DNA from: a virus
Reading direction: 5' to 3' (one strand)
Length of the DNA: 25,023 bases
Virus record (IMG/VR): IMGVR_UViG_3300043570_001508
Span: 1 to 25,023 of that record
Every line of letters begins with the position of its first letter. The first letter of the stretch is position 1. Shown piece by piece: positions 9,139 to 16,014 of the stretch. Both the position numbers and the translations under genes were made by a program. Under the pieces are notes generated by a model. It saw nothing but the letters and a program-made list of their open reading frames with translations. It had not been told where the DNA came from and made no database searches.

Positions 9139-9179
9139 AAACCCAGGCAGTAGTTCTTGATCAGAGAAACTTTCCTGGG
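9135..9179 (-). terminator. intrinsic terminator of the structured RNA and lysis operon
   Basis: Transcribed on the minus strand: CCCAGG (9179-9174), a 26-base loop that contains a weaker inner hairpin (GUUUCU with AGAAC), then CCTGGG (9147-9142) and a run of six or seven T. It ends both the small RNA starting near 9327 and any read-through from the lysis genes. Confidence 0.75.
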
Positions 9180-9327
9180 GGTAGTAAAGTTATAGACATC
9201 GTCATTTCCCTTACTTAGAAGTCCAAACCTGGGACGCTGTTCTTATGGGAAGCGTGTCTGGCACGTAGTTGGTTGATTACGGGTTCAACCATAAACCTTT
9301 TTAAATCCAAAACCATAAGTAAAGGAC
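9135..9327 (-). ncRNA. structured small RNA of about 190 nt with its own promoter and terminator
   Basis: This stretch has no plausible reading frame and is visibly more GC-rich than its surroundings. It has a TATATTTG promoter box ending five bases before the predicted 5' end and a clear intrinsic terminator at the 3' end. The RNA 5' end (9326-9316) can pair over 11 contiguous bases, with one G-U, with 9217-9207, closing a domain of about 100 nt. Inside are a 6-bp hairpin, GGTTGA/TCAACC (9271-9276 with 9285-9290), and a 5-bp hairpin, ACGCT/AGCGT (9234-9238 with 9251-9255). I do not recognise a known family; it is not a tRNA or an obvious tmRNA. It lies between the lysis cassette and the packaging operon. 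A cis-acting leader, a trans-acting regulator, a 6S-like RNA or a packaging RNA are all open. Confidence 0.65.
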
Positions 9328-9331
9328 GAAA

Positions 9332-9339
9332 CAAATATA
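9332..9339 (-). promoter_or_regulatory. -7 box (TATATTTG) for the structured RNA
   Basis: Minus-strand TATATTTG, a full TAnnTTTG match, lies between the lysozyme stop codon and the structured RNA. A TTTG is present at 9358-9355 but the spacer is only 15 bases, so the -33 element is uncertain. The predicted start is about 9327. Confidence 0.6.
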
Positions 9340-9343
9340 GTTA

Positions 9344-9781
9344 TTATTTCTTTACAAACAGGTCTGCTTCAGCTCTTCTACGTCTTACTAATCCTGGAAG
9401 AACTTTACCACCACCCATTATATAATGGTTAATTAACCAATCATAGATTATCTCATCTGTAGCTTTTTGATTTACTAATCTAAATAAAGCTTGTGAGCTT
9501 CCACAGTTCCAACAGAAAGAAACTAAAGCATCAAATTGGTTTTGGTTTAAAATAACCTTTATGTTTTTGATTACAGTAGCTTCATACTTAGGGAGTAGAC
9601 TTGTGAATAATTCCATTGCTTGAGGCATAGTTATCTTATCCCCCATTTTAACCTTATTACCATTTAGATAATAGGTATTTCCTGCTCCAATTGTAACCAC
9701 TCCAGCAGGACATCTATAAGCGTTTAATTTTACTCCTTCAAATTTAATAATTAAACCTTTACCTGTTTCAGAAGTCTTCAT
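9344..9781 (-). CDS. GH24-type endolysin (phage lysozyme)
   Basis: 145 residues, the usual length of T4/P21-type lysozymes that cleave the N-acetylmuramic acid to N-acetylglucosamine bond in peptidoglycan. The catalytic triad pattern E-8-(D/C)-5-T is visible: Glu15 in KFEG, Cys24 in YRCPAGV and Thr30 in TIGAGNT. The middle residue is Cys, as in the P21 type, rather than Asp. The conserved QFDALVSFCWNCG and LPGLVRRRRAEADLF segments follow. No signal or signal-anchor sequence is present, so release should depend on the holin. It is the last gene of the lysis cassette, 40 bases after the M15 peptidase gene. Confidence 0.92.
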   Translation of the reverse strand: MKTSETGKGLIIKFEGVKLNAYRCPAGVVTIGAGNTYYLNGNKVKMGDKITMPQAMELFTSLLPKYEATVIKNIKVILNQNQFDALVSFCWNCGSSQALFRLVNQKATDEIIYDWLINHYIMGGGKVLPGLVRRRRAEADLFVKK

Positions 9782-9821
9782 ATTTTATTTTAATTATAAC
9801 AGTAACTTAACATATTGATTA

Positions 9822-10280
9822 TCAACCTTTTATCTCAAAGTGCATCCAATCGTAATTCTTTTCCCTACCTAAAGAAACGAATCCGTGTTTATAAAATATG
9901 TCAATCATTTTAGCGTACTCAGGACGTGCAAATCTAGCAGTCTTATTGGTTTCTTTTAATTGGTTTCTTTGAGGGTCTAAATCAATTGCTATACCCCACG
10001 AATGACGACTAAACTCTGTACCCCCTCGCATTTTTCTATAATTGAAACAACCGCCAAACTTATCTATTCCAAGTCGTACTATTTCGGGATACGTATAAAC
10101 ACTTAGTAACTCATTAAATACATCTAAAAAGTTTTTCTTAACAAGTCTATGGCATCTCATTTTCTTAACAGGCTTACCATCATAAACCATTGGATAAGGT
10201 AAAGTAATAGTTTCTAAATAACCGACTCCACCCTCGTTTGGCTTCCCGTATATTTTAATACATTCAGCAGTTGTTATCAT
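9822..10280 (-). CDS. M15-family peptidoglycan peptidase (VanY/endolysin-like)
   Basis: 152 residues with the zinc-site pattern of M15 D-Ala-D-Ala carboxypeptidases and phage L-Ala-D-Glu endopeptidases: SRHSWGIAIDLDP, giving His93 and Asp100 as metal ligands, and DWMHFEI, giving His147 as the third ligand with an adjacent acidic residue. It should cleave the peptide moiety of peptidoglycan and work with the neighbouring GH24 lysozyme. There is no signal peptide. It lies two bases downstream of the holin gene, inside the lysis cassette. Whether it is a second endolysin or virion-borne cannot be told from sequence. Confidence 0.88.
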   Translation of the reverse strand: MITTAECIKIYGKPNEGGVGYLETITLPYPMVYDGKPVKKMRCHRLVKKNFLDVFNELLSVYTYPEIVRLGIDKFGGCFNYRKMRGGTEFSRHSWGIAIDLDPQRNQLKETNKTARFARPEYAKMIDIFYKHGFVSLGREKNYDWMHFEIKG

Positions 10281-10282
10281 AC

Positions 10283-10480
10283 TTAGATTTTAGCGAACTT
10301 AGAAACCGTTGCTGCAGTCGTTCCGATTGTAACTAATACTGCACCTACTGACGCAGTCGCAGGTAACGTAATTAACGCACCACCAACTAAACCTATCACT
10401 ATTCCTACGTGGATTAACTTCTTAAAGAAAGTCGGTGTACTTGCATTCCATCTCTTTTTTAAATCTTTCAAATTTTTCAT
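10283..10480 (-). CDS. putative holin
   Basis: 65 residues: a basic, amphipathic N-terminus (MKNLKDLKKRWNASTPTFFK) followed by two adjacent hydrophobic segments, about residues 21-41 and 43-60, separated by a Pro/Ala/Thr turn, ending in KFAKI. This pattern is common for small holin-like proteins next to endolysin genes in Bacteroidota phages. It overlaps the upstream membrane-protein gene by four bases (ATGA) and precedes the M15 peptidase by two. Its expected role is a timed inner-membrane lesion that releases the two murein hydrolases. Confidence 0.75.
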   Translation of the reverse strand: MKNLKDLKKRWNASTPTFFKKLIHVGIVIGLVGGALITLPATASVGAVLVTIGTTAATVSKFAKI

Positions 10481-10698
10481 GCTCTTTTAATTTTAAATTT
10501 ATCTGGCAATATTGCGTAATTAATTGATTTTTTATATATATATTCAGCTTGTAAATTTCCACTTTTCATCATTTGCATCTGATAACAATTTTCTAGTTTA
10601 CCTTCTAATGCTTCTACTCGTGAGTTTGTAATCCATAGCCAACAAGCTAACACTCCTGTCACTCCATACTTTTTTGTTATCTCTACGAATTCTCTCAT
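10477..10698 (-). CDS. small membrane protein of the lysis cassette (coiled coil, one TM)
   Basis: 73 residues with one membrane segment near the N-terminus (about 11-25, YGVTGVLACWLWITN), followed by a heptad-like coiled coil (SRVEALEGKLENCYQM) and a basic C-terminus. It is immediately upstream of and translationally coupled to the holin gene. Candidates are a holin accessory or antiholin, or an inner-membrane spanin; no second spanin subunit is evident nearby. Confidence 0.65.
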   Translation of the reverse strand: MREFVEITKKYGVTGVLACWLWITNSRVEALEGKLENCYQMQMMKSGNLQAEYIYKKSINYAILPDKFKIKRA

Positions 10699-10701
10699 TT
10701 C

Positions 10702-10950
10702 TTAAAAAGGGTTAATAACTGCCTTTGGCTCGTATATAATTAAATCTAAATCCTTAACCCAAAGATAATCATTATTATCACAATAATTCATTTCCTCTAT
10801 GGAAATCACCCAGTTATCATTTAAGTCCTGAATAGGATTGAAAAATGAGTCCGTAGTGTACTGTTGACCTATTATTAAATCCTTTTGTTCAATAGTCAAT
10901 AGACCTACATATGTAGTCCATTCTGCTTGTGTTATGTCTGTTAGTTTCAT
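10702..10950 (-). CDS. small protein paired with LamG adhesin, candidate fibre chaperone (copy B)
   Basis: 82 residues. Its central and C-terminal parts match the protein at 12374-12604 by eye: 'F-x-PIQD-x-ND-(W/Y)-(V/I)-IS-x-x-E-x-N', then 'KDL' and '(I/L)YEPK...F'. It overlaps the LamG adhesin stop by four bases (ATGA), so it is coupled to it. A short gene directly behind a receptor-binding protein, present twice behind two different fibre-type genes, suggests a fibre-assembly chaperone or a fibre-tip cap; this is inference. It precedes the lysis cassette by three bases. Confidence 0.65.
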   Translation of the reverse strand: MKLTDITQAEWTTYVGLLTIEQKDLIIGQQYTTDSFFNPIQDLNDNWVISIEEMNYCDNNDYLWVKDLDLIIYEPKAVINPF

Positions 10951-12365
10951 ACGTTTCTTGATAAAGTTGTTTGGAATGCTTGTACGGCTGTATAGAAATT
11001 AGCTGCTTCACCATCTGTTAGACCATCTCCAATTGAAGCGAAAGCGCATTCTTTGGTTGAGTAATATTGTAAAGGATTCCATGCACCTAAATAAACATTT
11101 AAGTTTGGATATGTAGATATGGACGCTGATACTGTACTCTTTAAAATTCCATTTTTATAACCTTTTTCTGTAAACTGGTCTAATCTGTTAAAATTATAAA
11201 AACCAAAAGAATCAGCATCTGTAAATGAAACAACTCCATTTTGACCAACTCTTCCGTAAGTAGTTCCAGCGGTTCTAATTTCAATTAATACATTATTAGA
11301 AGCGCCAAATTCAACTTCTACTCCATTACTATTAGTTCTTGAATAATAACCAATACCAATGGTTCCGTAAGGAATTGTATTCGGAAAATTTGTTAAAGCA
11401 TTGAACTTAGTATCAGCATAAGCATTAACTCCATTAGGTAAAGCGCCCGTACTTGAATGAGTCCAACCACCATTAAATGTCAATCTAAATGCAGCATCTA
11501 AATCCCTTGCATCCATAAAGTTAAATTTATGCTTTGTGCTGCTTCCACCAACCATTGGATATAAAGCCTTAATCTTAGAAGTTAAACCGTAAGTTGTTAA
11601 ATCTGTTTCTAAGGTGTTTAAAGCGCTTATGATAGTAGTATCAGTTTCTCCAGTTGCAGTTATCCATGCAGTAGTTAATGCACCGTAAGTAGGAATATAT
11701 CTCGCTTTAAATTCGTTAAAATGTGCTAAGTAGTCAGCTGCTAACATTTCAGCATTAAATATCTTCACATTACCTAATTTACCGCTGCTAAAGTTCACGC
11801 TGTTAGTCATGAATTTTAATAATGCTGAATTATTTTGTATATTGTTTTGATTACCTGACGAGCTACCGTCTAATACACCGTTAATATAAACTTTACTTTT
11901 TTGTCCTGTTTTATGTGAAAATCCAACAGCATACCAAGTGTTTGTTGATAAGATAGTAGCTCCAGTAGCTCCAGTACTTCCATAATTTTGCCAACTTAAA
12001 CGGTTTAAAACATCCACTCCAAATGTTATATATCCTTGGCCAACATCTACTAATAAATTAAAAGTAACATTATTAATAAATAAAGATGAATTAATCCAAA
12101 ACATCCCTGACATTTCTGTAACTGTGGAATATATAGGAGTAGATATATTGTCATTAACACCATCAAAAGTAAAGATACCCCCATTTGAAGCGCTATAACC
12201 CGTTCCATTTAATAGCGTACAATTATTTGCATTTACTGTTAAGTCTGTTACAGTTGTTCCACTTCCAGGATATGAAGCCACATTACCAGCATCAATAAAT
12301 AACTTTAAAGAAGCTGGGTAAGCTGGCACTACTGCGCTCTTAATTAAATGATGGTAGTAACTCAT
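10947..12365 (-). CDS. tail adhesin with LamG/concanavalin-like domain
   Basis: 472 residues. About residues 18-215 form a LamG-like jelly-roll: it opens LKLFIDAGNVASYPGSGTTV, includes FTFDGVNDNISTP, a strand with TWYAVGFSH and the turn SKVYINGVLDGSS, and ends KIFNAEMLAADYLAHFNEF. Domains of this kind bind glycans, so host-surface recognition is the likely role. The C-terminal half (about 225-472) begins with another repeat-like stretch, PTYGALTTAWITATGET, and has a second beta-rich domain. It sits in the fibre cluster between two small paralogous genes. Confidence 0.75.
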   Translation of the reverse strand: MSYYHHLIKSAVVPAYPASLKLFIDAGNVASYPGSGTTVTDLTVNANNCTLLNGTGYSASNGGIFTFDGVNDNISTPIYSTVTEMSGMFWINSSLFINNVTFNLLVDVGQGYITFGVDVLNRLSWQNYGSTGATGATILSTNTWYAVGFSHKTGQKSKVYINGVLDGSSSGNQNNIQNNSALLKFMTNSVNFSSGKLGNVKIFNAEMLAADYLAHFNEFKARYIPTYGALTTAWITATGETDTTIISALNTLETDLTTYGLTSKIKALYPMVGGSSTKHKFNFMDARDLDAAFRLTFNGGWTHSSTGALPNGVNAYADTKFNALTNFPNTIPYGTIGIGYYSRTNSNGVEVEFGASNNVLIEIRTAGTTYGRVGQNGVVSFTDADSFGFYNFNRLDQFTEKGYKNGILKSTVSASISTYPNLNVYLGAWNPLQYYSTKECAFASIGDGLTDGEAANFYTAVQAFQTTLSRNV

Positions 12366-12373
12366 AATCTAAA

Positions 12374-12604
12374 TTAAAATATTTTTGAATAAATTTTAGG
12401 TTCATATAATGAACTTACTAAATCCTTAATAAACAATAACTCAGTAGGGCAATTTTGTAAGCCACTAATTAAATTAAATTCATTTTCAGAAATAATATAA
12501 TTGTCATTTATATCTTGAATAGGGTCGAATTTAATATATTCATTTTGTGAATTAACTAAAATGTCCCTTTGTTCTTGAGTGATTATATATATATTAGTAT
12601 CCAT
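12374..12604 (-). CDS. small protein behind a fibre gene, candidate fibre chaperone (copy A)
   Basis: 76 residues, paralogous to the product of 10702-10950: both share the F-x-PIQD-x-ND core, a following IS-x-x-E-F/M-N segment, KDL and a C-terminal YEPK motif. The first 20 residues differ (TQEQRDILVNS here), as expected if each N-terminus recognises a different fibre. It follows the 150-residue fibre-tip gene by 12 bases and precedes the LamG adhesin by 8 bases. No known domain is recognised. Confidence 0.65.
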   Translation of the reverse strand: MDTNIYIITQEQRDILVNSQNEYIKFDPIQDINDNYIISENEFNLISGLQNCPTELLFIKDLVSSLYEPKIYSKIF

Positions 12605-12616
12605 AGTTATTATTAA

Positions 12617-13069
12617 TTATGCTGGCTTCACGATCCAATATTCAATCCTTGTTCCACTCACCCATTCAGCAAAGATAATATTCAAGGTCGATGTTGTGTA
12701 AGTTCCTGTACCTATTAAAACCCAACCAGCTGGGACAGTTGGTGCAACTGCCTTGTTATGGTATATCTTTTGAACTATACCAATAACAGCACCAGTTAGT
12801 GAATCTGTTAAATCAGAAGCTGAAGGACTCGCTGGAGTGTTATAAACTTGAGGAGTTGTAAATGAAATAACGCTACCAGTAGTCGCTGCAACACTAGCTC
12901 CATATATTTCTAATACTGTCCCTGTACTATCTTTATAATGAACTAACTTATCTGTTAAATCATAAAAGTAAGTTGAATTAGATACACTTGCCCAGTCAGC
13001 ACTTGATGCTGTTGTTACTGTATATTTAATTCCTACTACAGGATTTCCTGTTACTGCTACTACCGCCAT
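12617..13069 (-). CDS. fibre-tip or decoration protein
   Basis: 150 residues, beta-rich and low in charge. The N-terminal part is Val/Thr-rich, and the C-terminal part (IYHNKAVAPTVPAGWVLIGTGTYTTS...WVSGTRIEYWIVKP) resembles C-terminal domains that recur in fibre and adhesin proteins of Bacteroidota phages. It lies in the fibre cluster, two bases after the preceding small gene, and is followed by a small paralogous chaperone-like gene. The virion location is inferred from composition and context. Confidence 0.65.
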   Translation of the reverse strand: MAVVAVTGNPVVGIKYTVTTASSADWASVSNSTYFYDLTDKLVHYKDSTGTVLEIYGASVAATTGSVISFTTPQVYNTPASPSASDLTDSLTGAVIGIVQKIYHNKAVAPTVPAGWVLIGTGTYTTSTLNIIFAEWVSGTRIEYWIVKPA

Positions 13070-13071
13070 AA

Positions 13072-13239
13072 TTACTTAGTTTTAATCATATCTACACAAG
13101 CAACTAATTGAGCTTGTTCTTCAACTGTAAAATCATCCCACATTAAAACTTTAACATTATCTCCATTTAAGTCCTGTGTAATTATTCTTAAATGCTCTGT
13201 CATTTTTAACTGAGCAATAATTTGTCCTATTTCTATCAT
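13072..13239 (-). CDS. 55-residue protein following the beta-helix spike gene, unknown
   Basis: A complete short frame, ATG at 13237-13239 to TAA at 13072-13074, encodes MIEIGQIIAQLKMTEHLRII and continues with an acidic region containing MWDDFTVEEQAQLVACVD. It fills an otherwise empty gap, with 16 bases to the spike gene and two to the next gene. It is probably helical and may be a spike-associated assembly factor, by analogy with the other small genes in this cluster. It is shorter than most annotation cut-offs. Confidence 0.65.
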   Translation of the reverse strand: MIEIGQIIAQLKMTEHLRIITQDLNGDNVKVLMWDDFTVEEQAQLVACVDMIKTK

Positions 13240-13255
13240 AATTTCTATTTATTAA

Positions 13256-15007
13256 TTAATTAATTATTAAATTTCCTTGTGCGTCTGCCGTATTTGTAAT
13301 ACCTTGAACAATTCCAGCACTTGCTAAATTTACAGAACCTAACAATGTAAGACCTGAATATCTAATTGTAGGTGTACTAGCTGAAAATATCCCATAAGCC
13401 AAACTATTGGTAACATTTAAAGTGCAATTTAGAATGTAAGTTGTACCAGTTAATGTTGATAGTGCGTGACCTCCAGCGTTATTCCACTTGCTGATTATTG
13501 AACACTGTTGAATATTCCCACTTACACAATTAGAATCAACTGCTGGACTAGCCTCACCAACTATTGTAGATTGATAACAACTACCCGAACCACCAACACT
13601 TGCATAAGCACCTGTTGTACCACCTATTAAAGTACAATTATTGACAGCTTTTTTATTTAAAGATTGATTATTAACAGCAACATTTGAGCTAGATTTTATA
13701 AATGAATTAGATATACTTGAACTATCAATAAGATTTACACCAACACTTGAGGTAGCAGATATATTACATCCTTCAATATTACTACCGTTATCACCTCTAA
13801 TTGCGCAATTTGTCCCAGTGTACTTTATTGTGCAATTTATAGAATTAGCAATGTTATAAAAACCAGCATTGGTTGAACTTGAATCCATTACACAACCTAT
13901 AACATTTAATAAATTCCTACACGCTGGTGAAGTTCCCGAGTGAATTAAAATACAGTTTTTTAATACTCCAGTATTTACATTTCCAAAAGCACAATAACCA
14001 CCACTTCTAAGAATTGCACCTGACAAAGTTCCATAAGGTGAAGTTAAAACACAACCAGCATAACTATTTGTTAAAGAACCTGTCCATGTTATATCACTTG
14101 TTGATTTTTGAATATCTAAACCATAATTAGTATCTCCTGTATGTATAACGTGTAAATCATTTACACTACATGCACAAAGGACATTATTGTCTGTAAATAC
14201 GTTTATAGTGGAAAGTGTACAGTTAATTGTGTGACCGTTACCATTGATATTAATTCCGTTAGTAAGTATCAAAGATGTACCACTAGAAATAGTAATATCT
14301 GCAAACAGTTCAATAGTTTTTGCACTTATTGAAATAGCTTGTGCTAACGCTAATTGATAAGTTGCATAATAGGTGTAAACGCCGCTTGAATTTGATATTC
14401 CCCATATTCCACTAGCACCTCCTGCTGCGTCTCCAAAACTAACTACACCTGCACCATCCGTTTTTAAAACTTGACCAACCGTTCCATCAGTTGTTGGAAA
14501 ACTGTAAGCTTGATTGAATCTAATTGCTCCAGTTCCTAAAGCACGTAATCTCTCAACTCCATTAGTTCTTAGGTAAAAAGGATGATTATCAGATGTGCCC
14601 AACCAAAGCTGATCACCAGTTGATAGTATTTCATTTTTACTATTTACATATGAAGACAATAAAAGAGATCTTGTTCCAGAGATAGTTTTTATTTTTGCAG
14701 CTGTAGAATTTTTTACTCTAACCTCACCACTTCTTTCAATGATAGATTTTTTATTACTTCCAGCATCAATCGTTGTTCCTGCAACGTAAAATGGAGTAGC
14801 ATTAACCGCTGGGGCTGTATATGTTGTATAAGCACTTCCATTATATATCCAAGTACTGCCGTTCGTAGTTGAAACATATAAAGTATCTGTTAAGGCAGGT
14901 GTATTAGGATCAAAAACAACACCATCAGTTGTAGGAGTATTTTTATCTATAAATACCGTGTCAGATGGTCCTGTAGGTACATTATTTCTTCCGTCTCTTA
15001 AATCCAT
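13256..15007 (-). CDS. tail spike / fibre with right-handed beta-helix
   Basis: 583 residues. The N-terminal ~200 residues look like fibre shaft and collar repeats (TTDGVVFDPNTPALTDTLYVS; FPTTDGTVGQVLKTDGAGVV). From about residue 200 a Gly/Asn/Ser-rich region of short repeating strands, with GININGNGHTINCTLS and many 'N-C-x-I/L' turns, suggests a pectate-lyase-like parallel beta-helix. Such domains in phages often bind or cleave polysaccharide. No specific catalytic residues can be assigned from sequence. The high content of Cys on the stacked turns is notable. It starts two bases after the upstream gene and heads a group of adhesin genes. Confidence 0.7.
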   Translation of the reverse strand: MDLRDGRNNVPTGPSDTVFIDKNTPTTDGVVFDPNTPALTDTLYVSTTNGSTWIYNGSAYTTYTAPAVNATPFYVAGTTIDAGSNKKSIIERSGEVRVKNSTAAKIKTISGTRSLLLSSYVNSKNEILSTGDQLWLGTSDNHPFYLRTNGVERLRALGTGAIRFNQAYSFPTTDGTVGQVLKTDGAGVVSFGDAAGGASGIWGISNSSGVYTYYATYQLALAQAISISAKTIELFADITISSGTSLILTNGININGNGHTINCTLSTINVFTDNNVLCACSVNDLHVIHTGDTNYGLDIQKSTSDITWTGSLTNSYAGCVLTSPYGTLSGAILRSGGYCAFGNVNTGVLKNCILIHSGTSPACRNLLNVIGCVMDSSSTNAGFYNIANSINCTIKYTGTNCAIRGDNGSNIEGCNISATSSVGVNLIDSSSISNSFIKSSSNVAVNNQSLNKKAVNNCTLIGGTTGAYASVGGSGSCYQSTIVGEASPAVDSNCVSGNIQQCSIISKWNNAGGHALSTLTGTTYILNCTLNVTNSLAYGIFSASTPTIRYSGLTLLGSVNLASAGIVQGITNTADAQGNLIIN

Positions 15008-15009
15008 GA

Positions 15010-15375
15010 TTATTTACTTAAAACTAGTGAAAAAGTTCCTGTTGATCCTCCTGATACATATTGAATCTTCATATATCTAGCTGGAAATATATCATCATAA
15101 ATCATTCTGTTTACAGAAGAAGTAATGTCTATACTTGTAGATAGCGTACTGTATGGATTATATTCTCCATCTCTTGTATTACTATGTAATATAGTCAATA
15201 ATGGAGTTCCTGAGACAGCTAGTTCCCATTCAGGAATACCTAATACCCATGCTGCATTACTTGGAAACTCAATAGCTTCAGTTGTAAATGATGTTGCTGC
15301 GTTCCATAAAGTTACATCCACAATTGCTGATGCTGTAGTAACCTGTGGTATATATTCTTCTTTCTGTTTTAACAT
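15010..15375 (-). CDS. small beta-rich virion protein
   Basis: 121 residues, rich in Ser, Thr and hydrophobic residues. The end, FPARYMKIQYVSGGSTGTFSLVLSK, resembles C-terminal strands in small structural proteins of Bacteroidota phages, and the centre (LTILHSNTRDGEYNPYSTLS) looks beta-sandwich-like. A TATCTTTG promoter box lies 17 bases before its start codon, so it probably begins a separate transcript leading into the spike genes. The structural role is inferred. Confidence 0.6.
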   Translation of the reverse strand: MLKQKEEYIPQVTTASAIVDVTLWNAATSFTTEAIEFPSNAAWVLGIPEWELAVSGTPLLTILHSNTRDGEYNPYSTLSTSIDITSSVNRMIYDDIFPARYMKIQYVSGGSTGTFSLVLSK

Positions 15376-15391
15376 GATATATAATTTTATA

Positions 15392-15399
15392 CAAAGATA
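15392..15399 (-). promoter_or_regulatory. -7 box (TATCTTTG) upstream of the fibre/spike gene group
   Basis: Minus-strand TATCTTTG is a full TAnnTTTG match in the 29-base gap before the gene starting at 15375. No matching TTTG is seen 19-21 bases upstream, so it may be a weaker or activator-dependent promoter. Confidence 0.5.
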
Positions 15400-15404
15400 A
15401 CAAT

Positions 15405-15692
15405 TTATTTCTTTTTTCCTCTTGCACGAATATCTCCAGGTGAATCAGTTTTACTTCCCCTATTTGAAGAAGCCTTTTTTAATGTAAGCCCTCTCCTAGT
15501 ATGAGCAACATCCTTACCATCTCCAACCCTAGACTTTCCTAGTTTATGGTTAGATAAATTCTTTTTATTTAACTCAACTCTTTTCTTTACTTCGCTAGGT
15601 TTCTTATTGAGCTTAGCCTGATAATCTCTATGTTGCTGAGCAGCAGAGGGATTATTCTGGTAAAATAGTGCTGTCTTCCCCTTTGCTGCCAT
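15405..15692 (-). CDS. small highly basic protein, function unknown
   Basis: 95 residues with about a quarter Lys/Arg and a C-terminus SKTDSPGDIRARGKKK. The middle (PSEVKKRVELNKKNLSNHKLG) is likely helical. It overlaps the upstream small gene by 41 bases in another reading frame; the ATG start is kept because MAAKGKTALFY resembles the beginning of similar small basic phage proteins. It may bind DNA or RNA, or be packaged in the virion. No known domain. Confidence 0.65.
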   Translation of the reverse strand: MAAKGKTALFYQNNPSAAQQHRDYQAKLNKKPSEVKKRVELNKKNLSNHKLGKSRVGDGKDVAHTRRGLTLKKASSNRGSKTDSPGDIRARGKKK

Positions 15693-15852
15693 ATGGTATT
15701 AGTTTATTTAATTTTTCTTGTCGTTCCTTACATCCGCAATCAACTCCTAACGCATTCGAAGCCATAGAAAAAGCATAGGCGATACCAGTCTTTTCAGTTA
15801 AGAAAGCAACAGTATCGCCAAAGCCTTTTTGTTTTTTAATCACTTGTATCAT
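15652..15852 (-). CDS. small protein with Cys-Gly-Cys motif
   Basis: 66 residues from the ATG at 15850-15852. A GTG six bases upstream is possible, but the ATG shares one base with the stop of the upstream gene (TAATG), pointing to coupled translation. The sequence contains GFGDTVAFLTEKTGIAYAF, then DCGCKERQEKLNKLIPYG. This 'GFGDT...DCGC..R..KLN.L.PY' layout recurs in small late proteins of Bacteroidota phages; its function is not known to me. The two closely spaced Cys could bind metal. Confidence 0.65.
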   Translation of the reverse strand: MIQVIKKQKGFGDTVAFLTEKTGIAYAFSMASNALGVDCGCKERQEKLNKLIPYGSKGEDSTILPE

Positions 15853-15989
15853 TAACACATTTTCTTTTTCATGGTCATCTTTTTTTCCATAGCTCGTTGC
15901 TTCGGTCCTTCAGATTTCTCATGTTTCTTCATAGCTGATTTACTTGCGTATTTTTCACCAGTCTTTTTTTCCATTACTTTCTTTTTCAT
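15852..15989 (-). CDS. 45-residue Lys-rich protein, function unknown
   Basis: A complete short frame from ATG at 15987-15989 to TAA at 15852-15854 encodes MKKKVMEKKTGEKYASKSAM and continues with KKHEKSEGPKQRAMEKK. More than a third of the residues are Lys or Arg. Its stop and the next start overlap as TAATG, and the gene fills the gap between two other small late genes, which supports it being real. It is one of five small basic proteins in the structural region. Confidence 0.65.
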   Translation of the reverse strand: MKKKVMEKKTGEKYASKSAMKKHEKSEGPKQRAMEKKMTMKKKMC

Positions 15990-16014
15990 AATATATATTT
16001 TAACGATTTACTTT

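Noticed and set aside
9218-9300. tRNA or tmRNA gene
   Set aside because: GGTTCAACC resembles a T-loop, but no 5-bp T stem, acceptor stem or CCA-proximal pairing can be drawn on either strand.
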